From assembly GCA_944470555.2 (NCBI GenBank), contig OX104130.1, forward strand, positions 76,389,160 through 76,453,159: a stretch of 64,000 bases of DNA, read 5' to 3'. The notes beneath the pieces were generated by a model that had not been told where the DNA came from, ran no database searches, and saw nothing but the letters and a program-made list of their open reading frames with translations. Of this stretch, positions 47,960 to 59,484 are shown piece by piece (position 1 is the stretch's first letter; each line of letters opens with the position of its first letter). This stretch comes from Heterobilharzia americana (lineage: Eukaryota > Platyhelminthes > Trematoda > Strigeidida > Schistosomatidae). The position numbers and the translations under genes are program-made.

Positions 47960-48300
47960 ATGGATAAAGATGACTACGGTTATCCACGCAGATATTTGTC
48001 AGACTCATCCCTGGAAACCAGTAACGAAATCATCTTACCTTACATGAAGATCGTATCCAAGATCGCAAACAGGTTACTGAAGTGTTTCAGAATCTCTATG
48101 GAGCAGAATCGTTTAATGCTTGATGAGTGGATTGTGGTATCTGAAGCTCTTCAAACTAGAGTTTTTAGACGTTTTCACCCTGGGAATCCAGGTATTCACA
48201 GCATGAAGTCAACTGCTTGCTTTGACGTATCCTGTTCAAGGATAGATCAGCATATCACAGCATTTGTGAAACAATGTATGCAATATCTCAAATGACAAAA
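47960..48300 (+). mobile_element. Gypsy-type element, integrase zinc-binding (H2C2) fragment
   Basis: The + frame contains RVFRRFHPGNPGIHSMKST followed by RIDQHITAFVKQCMQ. This matches the H-x5-H ... C-x2-C module preceding Gypsy integrases (L-H-x-G-H-P-G-I-x-R-M-K). The second Cys position is Tyr in CMQY. The upstream part of the frame may be the RNase H linker. The catalytic core is absent. Confidence 0.72.
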
Positions 48301-48859
48301 TAGCCTTCCTAGACTATCTTCTGTGTTATAGTGTCAACCACAAACTCTGTGGTTCTGCACTCACATTGATTTCGTCAGTCTCATCGAAGATTTTTCGTCC
48401 CTAGACTTCTTAGTTGCTTTCTCAAAGTGACTGGAGATCATGTCTATAGTCTCATCGAAAATTTCAAAAAACGCTACAGATTTCGGCCAACAGATTTTTC
48501 TGTTATTGTCTGCCTGAAACCATAGTTTCATACAGTGGTTTGCAACTAAAGTAACACCAGCTTCAGGATTTTTGTTGTCGTAAGGAAATTGTTCAGTTGT
48601 ACTCGCCACCATATGATCTACAATCGAAGGACCAGTTGGGTCACTTTTTCGACACTTTAACTAGGACGTTAATCGAGTCAGAGAGAAGAGAACCAGAGGC
48701 TGACGACACTCCAAATGTTTTGATTTTGTGTCCTACCTAGATTCATATATAAACCGACTGGATGAGGTACAGAACAGTATATCCTTGACACATGTAGAAG
48801 AAAAAATGATTGTTTTTTTCTTATTAGACGTAATAGTAAGTTGACAGAAGGTCGGACCT
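48301..48859. other. Intergenic with an unrecognised open frame on the - strand
   Basis: An 83-residue - frame (48612-48361) with KNPEAGVTLVANHCMKLWF, AFFEIFDETIDMISSHFEK and a basic end has a protein-like composition but no family I recognise. See findings. Confidence 0.35.
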
Positions 48860-49220
48860 GTTGAGTGGTCACTAGATAACGACTAACCTCATGTTGTCTA
48901 GTCCTAAGTGCTGACCGAATTCTATCTATCAGTTTGCAATGCGGCCACCAGGCTAGGAGGTTCATCACCACAATGCACTTTGATTAATGTTGGTTGGTGC
49001 CAGGAAGCATTGAATCTAGGTGTTGCGCTTGTTGACAAGGTGTATCTGCAACTTGAAAGAAACTGACACCTGAGAGATTTGAACCCCATGTGACCCATTG
49101 TTACGGATGATGGCATGATTACTGAGCTTTTTGGGCGACGATTGACCTCCTGTAGGACCGAACTAGATACAATTTCATTTTATGTAGTCCTGAGCGCTGA
49201 CCAATGGATCTATAAAGTAG
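48860..49220 (+). repeat. Dispersed repeat X, with a partial second unit
   Basis: Matches 39230-39500 in order: gtgctgaccgaattctatc, gcggccaccaggctagg, cttgttgacaagg, gagatttgaaccccatgtg and ctcctgtaggaccgaac. A short partial unit (tgtagtcctgagcgctgacc) follows at 49182, as at the other locus. Confidence 0.65.
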
Positions 49221-49284
49221 TTTGTCTACAGAAAACCTAAATGGACAGAGAAATATATGAATAATCATAGCTTTTGTTCAGTTG

Positions 49285-49860
49285 CTTACTCAATAGAATC
49301 CAACGAGAATACGCAGACGACAATTTGAATTGACTGAAGCACCGCTGTAAAATAGCTACCCATCAAAATTTACTAGTTTGTGCAAAACGGATGGAGAGCG
49401 GGAATTCCCACTTGACTTTTTCTCAAAGAACGACGTATTCACCAAACTTCCTGACAAAAGTGACTCTCATAGAGCGATCTGTAAGCCTAGACATAGTGCT
49501 GTTATTAGAAGGATATAGTGTGCAACTACGATCGAGGTCATAGAAACCACTAAGTCTGCTTATTCTCCTAAACTCCTACAAGATGTGTACCATGATATCA
49601 TATCCCACTGTATCTACCGCTTCAAATCTACCTGCGGTGACATTCACATAGGGAGAACTCGTAGATCCTTGCAAGTAAGGGCATTGGAGGCTATTCCTAG
49701 TGGCTTCAAGAGTAAATCGAATCAACGAAACCCGTAAACGTATTCATCCAAGCTACAACATATATCATCACTGAAACAGGTCACAGAATTGATGTTCTCT
49801 ACATCTTTTAGTTTGGTTTCAGTTATTGTATTCTGTAGAACTTTCATTGTCGCTTTTTAA
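49285..49860 (+). mobile_element. Penelope-like element 3' end (GIY-YIG)
   Basis: aaaatagctacccatca at 49349 matches the 61.6-kb Penelope copy. Further on, the + frame reads CIYRFKSTCGDIHIGRTRRS then LQVRALEAI, a degenerate GIY-YIG module (GRT for GQT). Frames before it are broken. Confidence 0.7.
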
Positions 49861-49944
49861 CAGCTCTCAAAAATTGTTCAGTAGACAAGAAAAAGTGTGA
49901 TAGTAAAATTTTATTTATGTAAATTACAATCTCCAAGGGAAGAA

Positions 49945-50045
49945 GAATTATGGGTACGCACGACTGAGGAGTCCCATACTAGGACGAAATATCTGTACAA
50001 TGCCCTCAGGTTTTCAGTATTTCTTCATCTGATGCCAGTTTGTCT
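49945..50045 (+). ncRNA. Hammerhead ribozyme motif (type 2 repeat remnant)
   Basis: CTGAGGA at 49964-49970, stem II GTCC 49971-49974 / GGAC 49982-49985 with loop CATACTA, GAAA at 49986-49989. The core and stem II are perfect. Stem I is weakened (GCACGA against CAATGC) and the cleavage triplet reads GTA. No B box remains upstream, so this is a 5'-truncated unit. Confidence 0.72.
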
Positions 50046-50679
50046 TGTGAATGTTCGAATTCGTGATAAGTAATTTATGGACATAATCTACTTAAAATAA
50101 AAATGTGTCGTATAAATAAGAAAAGTTTTAGAATATGTCTAAAAATGATTTGGTATGTATTACGATTTAAACAAGATCTACATACTTAGTTTTCTTGGAT
50201 TTTTTCAATCGTAAAGATATTTCTTTCTATGGTTTCATTCTCAAACGCTGTACAATCGCAATTTTATATACTTCTTTCCTTTTTATGGCATAGCTTCAAG
50301 TATTATTCGAATACACCTAGCAATTTTGCTGGAATATGAAGTATGCGTTACGTTAATCAGGCAGTCTGTGATAATGCATCTCCCTCCCCCTTAACCACCA
50401 TTCTCCCAGATGAACAATGGTAAACACAAAGCTGGAAAGATTGACCACATCATTCTATTCCGTTGATTCATACTGATAAATATTTGGATTTCGGTCAGTA
50501 ATGGCATCCTCACTGATATTCTAATTTAGTATACACTGCTTTAAGTATTAGAGTTTCATACAGAGAACTGGTGAATCGCAAGAGCCACTTCATATGAAGA
50601 CATATTCCCTTATTAGCATATTATAATTATTGTTAATATTATTATTGAGATAGTCTTCATCACGGACAGACATCAGTTG
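50046..50679. other. Intergenic, unannotated
   Basis: AT-rich, nothing recognised. Confidence 0.35.
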
Positions 50680-50925
50680 GAGAACCATTGAAAACCTGTG
50701 AGCACTGGATAGCTGTTTCGTCGTAATGTGAGGCTCCTCAGCAGTAAGTATCCACGACCCGGCTGGGGACCGAACCCAGGGCCTTCAGGTCTCACGTCAA
50801 ACGCACCATCAACATCCTTATTATTATTGTCATTATTGCTATTTGTGAATATACTTGTAATTCTCCGTTGTTTGAAACTAACGTCCTGGATTCCTCTGCT
50901 AGCCACGACCACGTAAATTATCACT
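50680..50925 (-). repeat. Ribozyme SINE type 2
   Basis: - strand: B box gggttcggtcccc (about 50776-50764), then CTGAGGA and GAAA intact at 50748-50703. Stem I is ACTG/CAGT, stem II is degenerate (GCCT/CGAC), and the cleavage triplet is ATC. A fragment cgtcctggattcctctgctagccacgacc at 50881-50911 looks like the Sm-alpha right end on the + strand, so two repeat types abut here. Confidence 0.72.
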
Positions 50926-50940
50926 ATAAATCGTCACTAT

Positions 50941-51105
50941 TACTTTATTATTGCTATTGTAACTGTCACGATTATTACGTTATTATTATTAACGTCGTTA
51001 TTACTACCGTTACTGTTATTACTATTATTATCGCCATCATCACCATCGTTATTATTATTACTATCATTATTATTATTATTATTATTATTATCACTATTGC
51101 TAGTT
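50941..51105. repeat. Imperfect (ATT)n/(ATC)n microsatellite
   Basis: About 165 bases of interrupted ATT/ATC/GTT triplets. Its reverse reading gives a meaningless Asn/Asp repeat. Confidence 0.95.
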
Positions 51106-51109
51106 AGAA

Positions 51110-51429
51110 TGTGCCCACATGATGGAGCGACTTTAAAGGCCACCCAACCGGCAACTGAAACAACCAATCAGGCTTGTTTATTTTATGAAAATCTGCCTTT
51201 CTGGCTAAAATGATATATAATTGGTTATTTCGTTGATTGTTAAAATGGCCTATAAAGCCGTCCCACATAATCAGATGAGACAAATAAAACCCTGTTGACA
51301 TGTAGGGGCAATTTTAAAGGACATCCTAGCAGCGAAAGAAATAACCATTTAGGTTTCTTCATTTTGGTTGGAAGGTCGGATTTTAATAAAATTGAGCAGT
51401 CTGATTGGTTGTTTCGTATTTTTTCATCA
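51110..51429. repeat. Degenerate tandem repeat array, left segment
   Basis: Units of about 100-190 bp contain, in order, ttttaaaggccacc, a caaccaatcagg box, ttttatgaaaatctgcctttctggc, gattggttatttc and taaaatggcc. They continue at 54940-55480 on the other side of the RTE copy. Confidence 0.7.
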
Positions 51430-54400
51430 TTATTATTTGTCCGTTGGGTTTTTGGTAAAACATAAGGCTTCAGTAGTACATCTCCATTCCACTCTCCTCT
51501 CTGAAGTTTTCTCCACCTGGATCCATCACTGCCCAGAAGCTTTCATTTCTTCCTCACACCATCTCCTCTATGTCACCCTCGGATGCCCAACTCGTCGTTT
51601 CTTTTTTGACTTCCACTCGACGGCCTGGCCTGACGCGTGATACCCCAAATGGTCTTCTCAGTGTATGCCCAATCCATCTACACCTACTTTTGCATAGTCA
51701 TTGGGAGATAGGTTCTTGGTTGGTTCGTTTGCAAGGCCAGCCAGAGTTCCTTGTTGCTTATTCCGTATGGTCATCTGAACTCCATCTTCAGTATCGAGCG
51801 CACGCAGCTGTTGATGAATGTCTGTATTTTGTTGGAAATGCTTTTCGTAATGCGTCAAGTTTCTGAACCATATGGAAGCACTGACTTGACATTGGTGTCG
51901 AAAATCTGGATCTCGTTCTTTGTGCTGAGTTGAGTGCAGTAGATCTCCACACTGGTTTCAGGTTAATGAAAGCTGTCTTCCTTTTCCGATCCTGGCTTTC
52001 ACGTCCTCATCTGTCCCGCCGCCGCCGCCTGTCGTTGAAAAGATTCTGCCTAGATAGATGAAAGAGGCTGCTTCCTTTACATTTCCCTGTTGATGATGGT
52101 TGGTGCTTGTAGTTGATGTTGCTGTTGTCTGGGTATCTTCATCACCACTGTCTTCTCTACACTTACTTGAAGTCCCGTCTTCACTGCCTCTCCTCTTCTT
52201 TCGACTTGTTGGTTTTTGCCTATAGATCTTACAGTTTGTGCCACGAGACATTAGACATAGATCATCATCGGTGAAATCTAAAGCTTCTAGGCTCTTTTCA
52301 TTAGTCCAGAGTATTCCCTCACGGTTAGTTGCATAATCTAGTCGACCACAATCAGGAAGATCATCGGTGATAGTAGGCAGGCTTGTCTTACTCCTGTCTA
52401 AACTTCAAAGGCATCACTGAGCTTTCCATTGTGAATTACTTGGCATGTAGCATCATATAGCATATAGCTGTTGAATGAGGTTGATAAAGATTTGTGACAC
52501 TAGAGCCGCAGTGTTGAAGCAGCTGCCTGGTAAATTACTTCTCCATCAACGCTGTCTAAAGTTTTTTCAAAGTCAATGAAGTTGAGGTAAAGATCCAGTT
52601 GACTGGCATTCTATGCTCTGTTCTATGATGATGCGTAGCGTAGCGTTGCAATTTGATCCCCACATGATTTGTTTTTTCTGAAGTCAGTCAGTCTGTTTCG
52701 GTAGTAATTTCAAATCCAGCTCCTTTTCTAGTCTCTTCAGGATGATGCGGCTTAATATTTTGTTTGGGGTATACAAAAGCATGATTCCACGCTTGTTTTT
52801 GAAGACTTAGGTCGTCCTTCTTTGGAATTTTGACAATGTAGCTTTTCTTCCACTCGAAAGGTACCTTTCCTTCCTTCTTACCAAATCTTCTGCAATAGTG
52901 GTGTGAGCGAGTCCGCTGTTTTCAGTTCTTCTGGAGGAATTCCATCTGGTCCTGCTGCTTTCCCGGAACCCAGTAACCTTATGGCGTTCACGACTCCGGC
53001 TTTTGTTGGAGGCCATTTGTTCACTGGTAGTTCTGCGGTTGCTGGTGGTATTTCTGGACGAGTTGCAGGTGGTCGTGGTCGATTGAAGAGTTTTTTGAAG
53101 TGGTCGGCCCATCGTTTCCTCCCTTTCTCCTCTTTGGTTTTAACTAAGTCTCCTTCACTATCTTTCATTGGTTTCATCTGCACTGTGTTGATCTCTTCAC
53201 TCCCAGATGTATATAATTCTGTCAGGTATGTGTCTCTCTTACCAGCAGCCTGTTCTACTTCACTTGTCAGTGTGTTTTAGAAGTGTCTTTTGTCTTTGCG
53301 CGCACTCTTCTTCTTCTTCTTCTCCTTCTTCACTTCTTTGTCCAGTGTTATAGGTTTGATAGGTTGTGTTCAGTTCCTCTTTTCGTTGTTCCTCCTTGCA
53401 CTGGTTTATCTTCTGCTTCACAATCTTCCTCACTCTCCTCTATCAGCCTCCATGTGTCCGTAGAGATCCATACCCTCACCATCTTTCTTCTTCCTTCACA
53501 ATACGGTTATGCAGGTATCCTTCCACGTAGCTTTCAGCTATCAGCTTCCATGTGTCCACCGAGATTCATTCCATTTCTTATCTCGTTTCTTCTTCCTTCC
53601 AAACACGGTCATGCAGGTTTTCCTTGACATGACTTTCAAAGAGTTCCAGTATTCTTCCATGCAAGTTTTCAGGGATGTTGCTCAATGTCTCCCACTTTTT
53701 CCTGATGGCTGACGACATGAAGATGTCCTTTGCAGTTTCTTCCTTCAGTTCAGTTTCTGTTCCAGGTATTCAACTTCAATTGTGGTCTATCGCCAGCTTC
53801 TTTGAATTCAGGGCTTTCAACTTGATTTTGAAGTCAGGTTCCTTCCACTAGATAGTGGATGGTGTGAACCACCTACATCTGCTCCCCTTCTTCACCTGAT
53901 CTTATGTCCAGTGGTAGGTTGGCTGCCTCTCCACTTTCTTCACATTGAGATGAAGTCGATCTGATTCCTAGTGTGTCTGGTGAAATCAACTCCATATCGC
54001 TGCCTTGTGAATATCCTTGTGTTTGTACACACTGCACTGCCTACAATCACCAAATCGTTGAATTCGCAGGAGTCTGCAAACAGTTCTCCATTCCCGTTCA
54101 TTTCACCGAGTGCCTCTCTACCCATGATGAGTTCTCTTCCTGTGTTGTCCACTCCCATTTTGGCATTCATGTCACCCCACCCATTAGGATGAATTTTGAT
54201 GTCATCATCTGAGGTGGGTGGAGTTTTGTCCACTACTGTTTGTAGTTGTCTGCAGAATTCCTCCTTCTCCTCTTGATCTGCATTATTTGTAGGTGCATAG
54301 CGTATTGTATAATTGTGACTCTCATTCCATTTGACTTGAGTCTCGCTGTCGTGATCCTGATCCTGATGCTGGAAGAGATTGGTTCCCACTGCATGAGAGG

Positions 54401-54939
54401 GAGGCTTCGATGCTCTTGGGAGGGGGACATCATGAGAGACACTCCAAAACTCAATGTGCTCGTGGTTGTCGTTTGGGTGACGATATCGGAGTAGATAATT
54501 GACTCAACTCCAGTTGACAGTTTGGAGAGTCCACTACCATTCCATCTACAGATTCCTCACGGATTCCTAACACTTTGCCATACCTTCTCATCTCTTCTGC
54601 AACATGTGCAGCATTGCCAGCTAGCCAGCTTCAAATATTGTTTGGATATTCCATGTCCCCATGTTTACTATCGCCTTCATCGAGAGAGAGAGAGAGAGGG
54701 AAGACACATTGGTCAATTGGCTTCCCGAATGCTTTCACCAACCGGCATCATTTCGTTTCTCCGATTCCACAGAGGAATAGGTTTATTTTTATTTGTTTAT
54801 ATTCTTTGTACTTTGAAGTTTCTTTGGCGATTGAATTAGTTTTCCGGGGTAGGGTTGTTAGCCCTATGCCCAACCTTCCCTTTTTTGCGGGCTTAGAACA
54901 AGCTAGTAACGATTGAACTAGTTACCTAGGCGGGGTTCA
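51430..54939 (-). mobile_element. RTE-type retrotransposon family 2, copy 2
   Basis: Same order as copy 1. The endonuclease frame at 54389-53940 (149 residues: IRYAPTN, GWGDMNAKMG, HTRNQIDFI) is open. The RT parts lie at 53183-52260 (SGKAAGPDGIPPEEL) with frame breaks and missing palm continuity. Near-identity to copy 1 over about 53100-54780. Relative to copy 1 it has about 104 extra bp at 53440-53545, itself a diverged repeat of the next stretch. A (GA)n tract lies at 54682-54698. 5'-truncated and inactive. Confidence 0.9.
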
Positions 54940-55490
54940 GTTGTTGTCAGGATGTCCTTTAAAGTCACTTCCATGTGGGAATCCTTCCTTTTAAAGTAGC
55001 CTCAATACAAGCATAAAATTTGAAGAACTTTAAAAGCCAACCAGTCAACTGATGAAGCAACCAATCATGTTTCTCTACTCTATTAAAAAATGTCTTCCCA
55101 GGTAAAATATCTCAACGTGATTGGTTATTTTGACAGGTGTTAGTGCCTGCTATCTGATAAAGCTTCTATTTTTTATGAAAAACTGCCTTTCTAGCGGGAA
55201 TGCTGATACGTGATTGGTTATTACAACTATTGTCAAGGTGACACTTTTAAAGCCGCTCGAAATTTTACTTCCATTTTAAATGTATGGTGTAGATGAGTCG
55301 GAGTGACTATGACTGTTACTATAGGAACTGTTGGAATTACCAATCAGGTTTCGGTCTTTCGGCTAGGAAGTTAAATTTTCATAAAATACAGAGATGTAAT
55401 TGGTCATCTCAGTAGTTGCTTAAGTGGCCTTTAAAAGTTATTCTATGATTGGTGGTGAATTTACGACTCACTTTCCTTCATATTTTAAAC
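54940..55490. repeat. Degenerate tandem repeat array, right segment
   Basis: Repeats aaccaatcatgtttc, ttttatgaaaaactgcctttc, gtgattggttatt and cttttaaagccgc, then accaatcaggtttcgg and taattggtcatc, as in 51110-51429. Confidence 0.7.
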
Positions 55491-55784
55491 TCGCAGAATT
55501 TCATTGAAGAAAGTGAAAAGTGGTGATTTACAAATCTTCAATGTTCCATTCTTTGTAATAAATAAGAAATACACTCAACTTCTGTTTAGACTAATTCAAA
55601 TTAAGGACTTATTTAAAGATGAAGCCGAAGAACGATGTGTCCAGTAAAAGACACCTACATAACAACTGTATCGCTCTGTTATGTAAATGAAAGTGGAGTT
55701 TTCACTAAGGCCAAACTAAGAAGACTACTGTCGATGCAATCAGTTGAATCTCAAGTTAGCAGTTACCACAGACTGTCATCATTT

Positions 55785-56205
55785 GGGAGACTGTTGAAAA
55801 TCTAGGAACACTAGACAGCTGTTTCGTTCTACTGTAAGCCTCTTCAGCAGTGTCCACCCATGATCCCACCAGAAATCGAACTCAGTAGCACAATGGTCCA
55901 CATTTCCTTACTTTCCTCTCAGTTCGCGATATAGGCAGACCTCTGTACAATGCCATCGTTGAGTACTTGTCCTTATGTCCCACTTGATTTGCCCCACTGG
56001 TCACAAGTTCTCATAAGGAATTCCGGTAATGTCATTTCAAAGCAAACACTAGGCTGTTATTCAATCTTGGATGCTTGTGGAAATTGATTGATTGATTTCA
56101 AGTTGGTATTCATCACAGACTGATATCAGTTGAAGGACCATTAAAATCTGATAGCACTTGACAGTTAGTTCATCCTTTTATGGCTAACACCAACGTGTAA
56201 CCAAT
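55785..56205 (-). repeat. Ribozyme SINE type 2, two units in tandem
   Basis: Unit one: the ribozyme at 55853-55808 has CTGAAGA, GAAA and cleavage triplet GTC intact and a 5-bp stem I (ACACT/AGTGT), but stem II is degraded; its body runs to about 56050 (cagttcgcgatatagg). Unit two: the 3' part at 56095-56200 includes agactgatatcagttgaagg, with a ruined core. Confidence 0.72.
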
Positions 56206-58466
56206 AAATCCCCCATGAACCTTGAAAATTGAACTAATCAATTGAAATGTGAAAGGCACGTGTAGGTGTAGGCGGATGAATTCTATTTCTGTACAAAAAC
56301 AGTGAATAATAAACTGAGAAGTGGATTGTTTTCTATATATACCTCATGAATACTTGAGTAATTTAAACAATATGTTAGTGGTACAACGCAATGCAACGTA
56401 TTCAGCCAATTTGTGGCACATGAGTGCAGTAGGTAATAATCCATAACTGTTACATGAAGGCTTATGATACTACTTGGCTTCCCGAACCTGTATAGGTGGA
56501 GGAGGGTTCGAATCCATAACCCAAAGGTTGACAATCATCTCCCCAACCCGTTGAGCTATAGTTCCACAGCTATTGACACAGACTATCACACCTAGATGAA
56601 GTTAAAGCATGAACACATTTACATACTTTTTTATTCGGAATAAAATGGTGTCAGCTGCCTACATATTTAATGTAAAAACTCAGAATATACATTTACCACC
56701 TACACACATTTTTATAGAAAGGAAGATATAAAGATGTGCTCAATCAAATAGGGGAGGAATTATTAGACGGCAAGATACATTTGCACAAAGTTAAAGCTAA
56801 AAAGCTTCCCGTAGTATTGGTTAGTTCGAAGCGATTGGTTCACAACCATTACCAAAAAAACCCCATGGATAAGTAATATGGTATGGTTGCTTCGGTCTAT
56901 CTTCTATCCCATTCCAATAAGAAGTATATATTGACGTAGACGATGATATGGCAAGGATAATACATTCCTTATCGGTCCTAGATTGTAAAGTTTTCACACA
57001 TTCGTTGAATGATCTACCTCACTTGTGTGATTCTAATAGCATTCACGGGATTCCAACACCCATAATTCATACATTAAGCGTACCAGTATTCTGATGCCCA
57101 TTAGTATTCTTATAATATTGCTTGTCAATCAACCATTCGGTCCTTTAATCTATAGGCTTTTCAGGATGTATTTAAGAAAACATGTATCTCTTTGTTATTT
57201 ATCTACCTGTGTATGTATGAATTACCGAACGCTTTATCTTCACATTTGACTTCTGAAACATTCCGAAAAGCCTACATACGCCGTATGATGTTAACATGAA
57301 AAAAAGATGTTCAGTCAGTGATGAACAGTTTTTCGATCTACCTTACTTCCGGCTGTAGAAATTATCACAATTGATAAAATGAAGTCTGATCTTCATTTTT
57401 TAATATTGAGTATCTGACTTACAGCTGCTTCAGTGAAATACTTGAAAATATTTATCTTCTTCTCTCCTCTACTTCCCGTTCTTCTCTTCTATGTCTTAGA
57501 AACAATTACAATTGGTTGATTTTTACACGATCTCATTTCATTGCTATTTTATGTTATGCTCATGATTATATGGTTGTCAACGTTTGAGCCCGATTGTCAC
57601 AATAATCACTCTAGAACTATCGTTCTAACTACATGTATAGCCTCTTAACAGTTAACTCCTTTAGTCCAGCGTTATACATCTTCTAGTGAATGAAACATTT
57701 TAAGTGGTGAAGCATGTTATTCTTGTTTATTCGTTTCATTCACTGACTATTCTACTTTCAACAGTCAGTGAGGCAATGACGAGAATACAAAGAAATGCAA
57801 TGTGCACTGCGAAATATGCTGTTATCGCCAACTTCTTTGTTCACGTAGATATAAATAAAACTTAATTCATCATTGGTGAGTTTATACTTACGACATATCT
57901 ACTAAGGTTCAGATAGTTTATCACCATTTCCATCGCCTAGTACAAGAACGTGTACACAGTTGGTGAGTTTCAGTATTGATTATTTCTGGGAAACGATACA
58001 TCACTGTCAAGCTTCGTTTGAGACATATAGGACAAGAATATTCATAGAAATCATAAAAAATCCCCATGAGGAATGACTGACTAGTCAAATGCAGAGCCTT
58101 TTTTAATCACATATAAAGGTTAATAAACAAAGTTGTACTTTTATCTGATTGAAGCGCGTATTGATTGGTTATGAAGAAACAATGAGTCATATTGGGAAAA
58201 AAAATTATTTCAGTATGTTAGTACTACATACTGCAAAGTCTATTTTCCTGTTTTTAAAAAGGATTTGCCTTAAATAAAAGTAAAACAGGAGAATCTGGAG
58301 AAGGGAGGGAATCTCAACTGCAGGTTCAAGGCAATCTATTGCCTCATTTCCCTTAGACCTACATTAATGACTCTGTTATAAACAACTGCGAAGTTTCACG
58401 CTATAGTTTGTCGTTGATTGAACAAGCCAAAACATCAGAATATGCCCGTCATAAAAGAGTTTATCA
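56206..58466. other. Intergenic, unannotated
   Basis: Mostly plain AT-rich sequence. gagggttcgaatccataaccc at about 56504-56524 is a good B-box match and may mark a SINE remnant at 56480-56600. No coding signal. Confidence 0.4.
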
Positions 58467-58645
58467 TAACTCAGTAGCCTAGTAAATAACACTGTGAGCA
58501 CCAAGTTCGAGTCCCAGTGGGGATTGCTTCACTTAGTCAGAGGCAGGTGCATCCAGCTGAAGAGTCGCAAAAAGAAGGAAACACGCCTCCTGAATTCTAC
58601 TATTACTCATTATCTACTATTGGTATCAAAGTGTCATATTCATCA
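58467..58645 (+). repeat. Sm-alpha-type SINE with hammerhead ribozyme
   Basis: A-box-like aactcagtagcctagtaaa near 58469, B box agttcgagtccc at 58504-58515, ribozyme at 58544-58597. The core boxes CTGAAGA (58557-58563) and GAAA (58578-58581) are intact, but stem II (GTCG...AAG) does not pair well. It is followed by ctgaattctactattactca, the Sm-alpha right end. Confidence 0.82.
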
Positions 58646-59249
58646 TACTGCAATATTTAGGTATTTGACCTCAGATTTTTTATGATAACAACCATGTTTT
58701 AGATATTGATTCCCTACTTGCTGTCAATCGTTGGAAAAATGTACCTCATCTGAATAGTAACCTAAAATCTCAGGATGTTAGATAGACATTTAGCAAAATG
58801 ACACTACAAAACATACTTTTTAAATAAAAGTAATGAGACGGTAGTGTTCAGCGTCCTTTTCATTCGGGCAACTGCATTACCAAGCTGGTAGAATTGTCAT
58901 TATAACGAACACTCTAGAGCTCCACTAAAAACGTCTTCCATAAAACTACATGAAAGAAAACTGGTAGGATCTATTTTCGAATCGAACCCCGCTGTTGGTT
59001 TGGCGCAATCATGTGTCTACTATCCGTTTGGTATCTTTGGATAGAGCCTCTGCAATGTCACTAACTTTTAAAGGAATACATTTGCTGTCCTGTTCAACAA
59101 ATTAAAATCAGTTCACTAAATAGCACGACATACATCCAATGTCGCCAACCAGTAGCTAGACTCATGTTCGACTTCATTGAATCTACTGGTCATGACTTCG
59201 CATTGGAACTTCAGGAATCACTTCTCGAAGCTAGTCACCAATGAGCGCT
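58646..59249. other. Intergenic, unannotated
   Basis: Nothing recognised apart from a B-box-like tcgaatcgaaccccgc near 58977. Confidence 0.35.
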
Positions 59250-59478
59250 AGATTAATTCTATCTGGAGGTTTGTGGAGATTTATTGATTGATTCATCAAG
59301 GGCTGACATCAGTTGGGGGAACATTGGAAATCTGGGAGCACTAGACATGTTTCGTCCTAGTATGGGACTCTTCAGCAGTGCGAACCAATGACCCCGGACC
59401 ACCGGGGATCGAACCAAGGTAATTCAAGTCCCGTGCCCAGTGCGTTATCACTGGGTAGGAATCCAATGGCCAATATTT
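59250..59478 (-). repeat. Ribozyme SINE type 2, near-complete hammerhead
   Basis: - strand ribozyme at 59381-59338: stem I GCACTG / TAGTGC, CTGAAGA, stem II GTCC/GGAC with loop CATACTA, GAAA, a minimal stem III around ACATGT, cleavage triplet GTC. All core bases are intact. B-box-like ggttcgatccccgg lies upstream on the - strand (about 59415-59402). Confidence 0.82.
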
Positions 59479-59484
59479 CTAATA

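Noticed and set aside
50940..51107. Poly-Asn/Asp or Ile/Thr repeat protein
   Set aside because: Product of the ATT/ATC microsatellite in both readings.
52903..53280. 125-residue + frame (and the similar ones at 17545-18273, 53283-53712, 53971-54212)
   Set aside because: Opposite-strand shadows of the RTE family 2 coding region, repeated in both copies.
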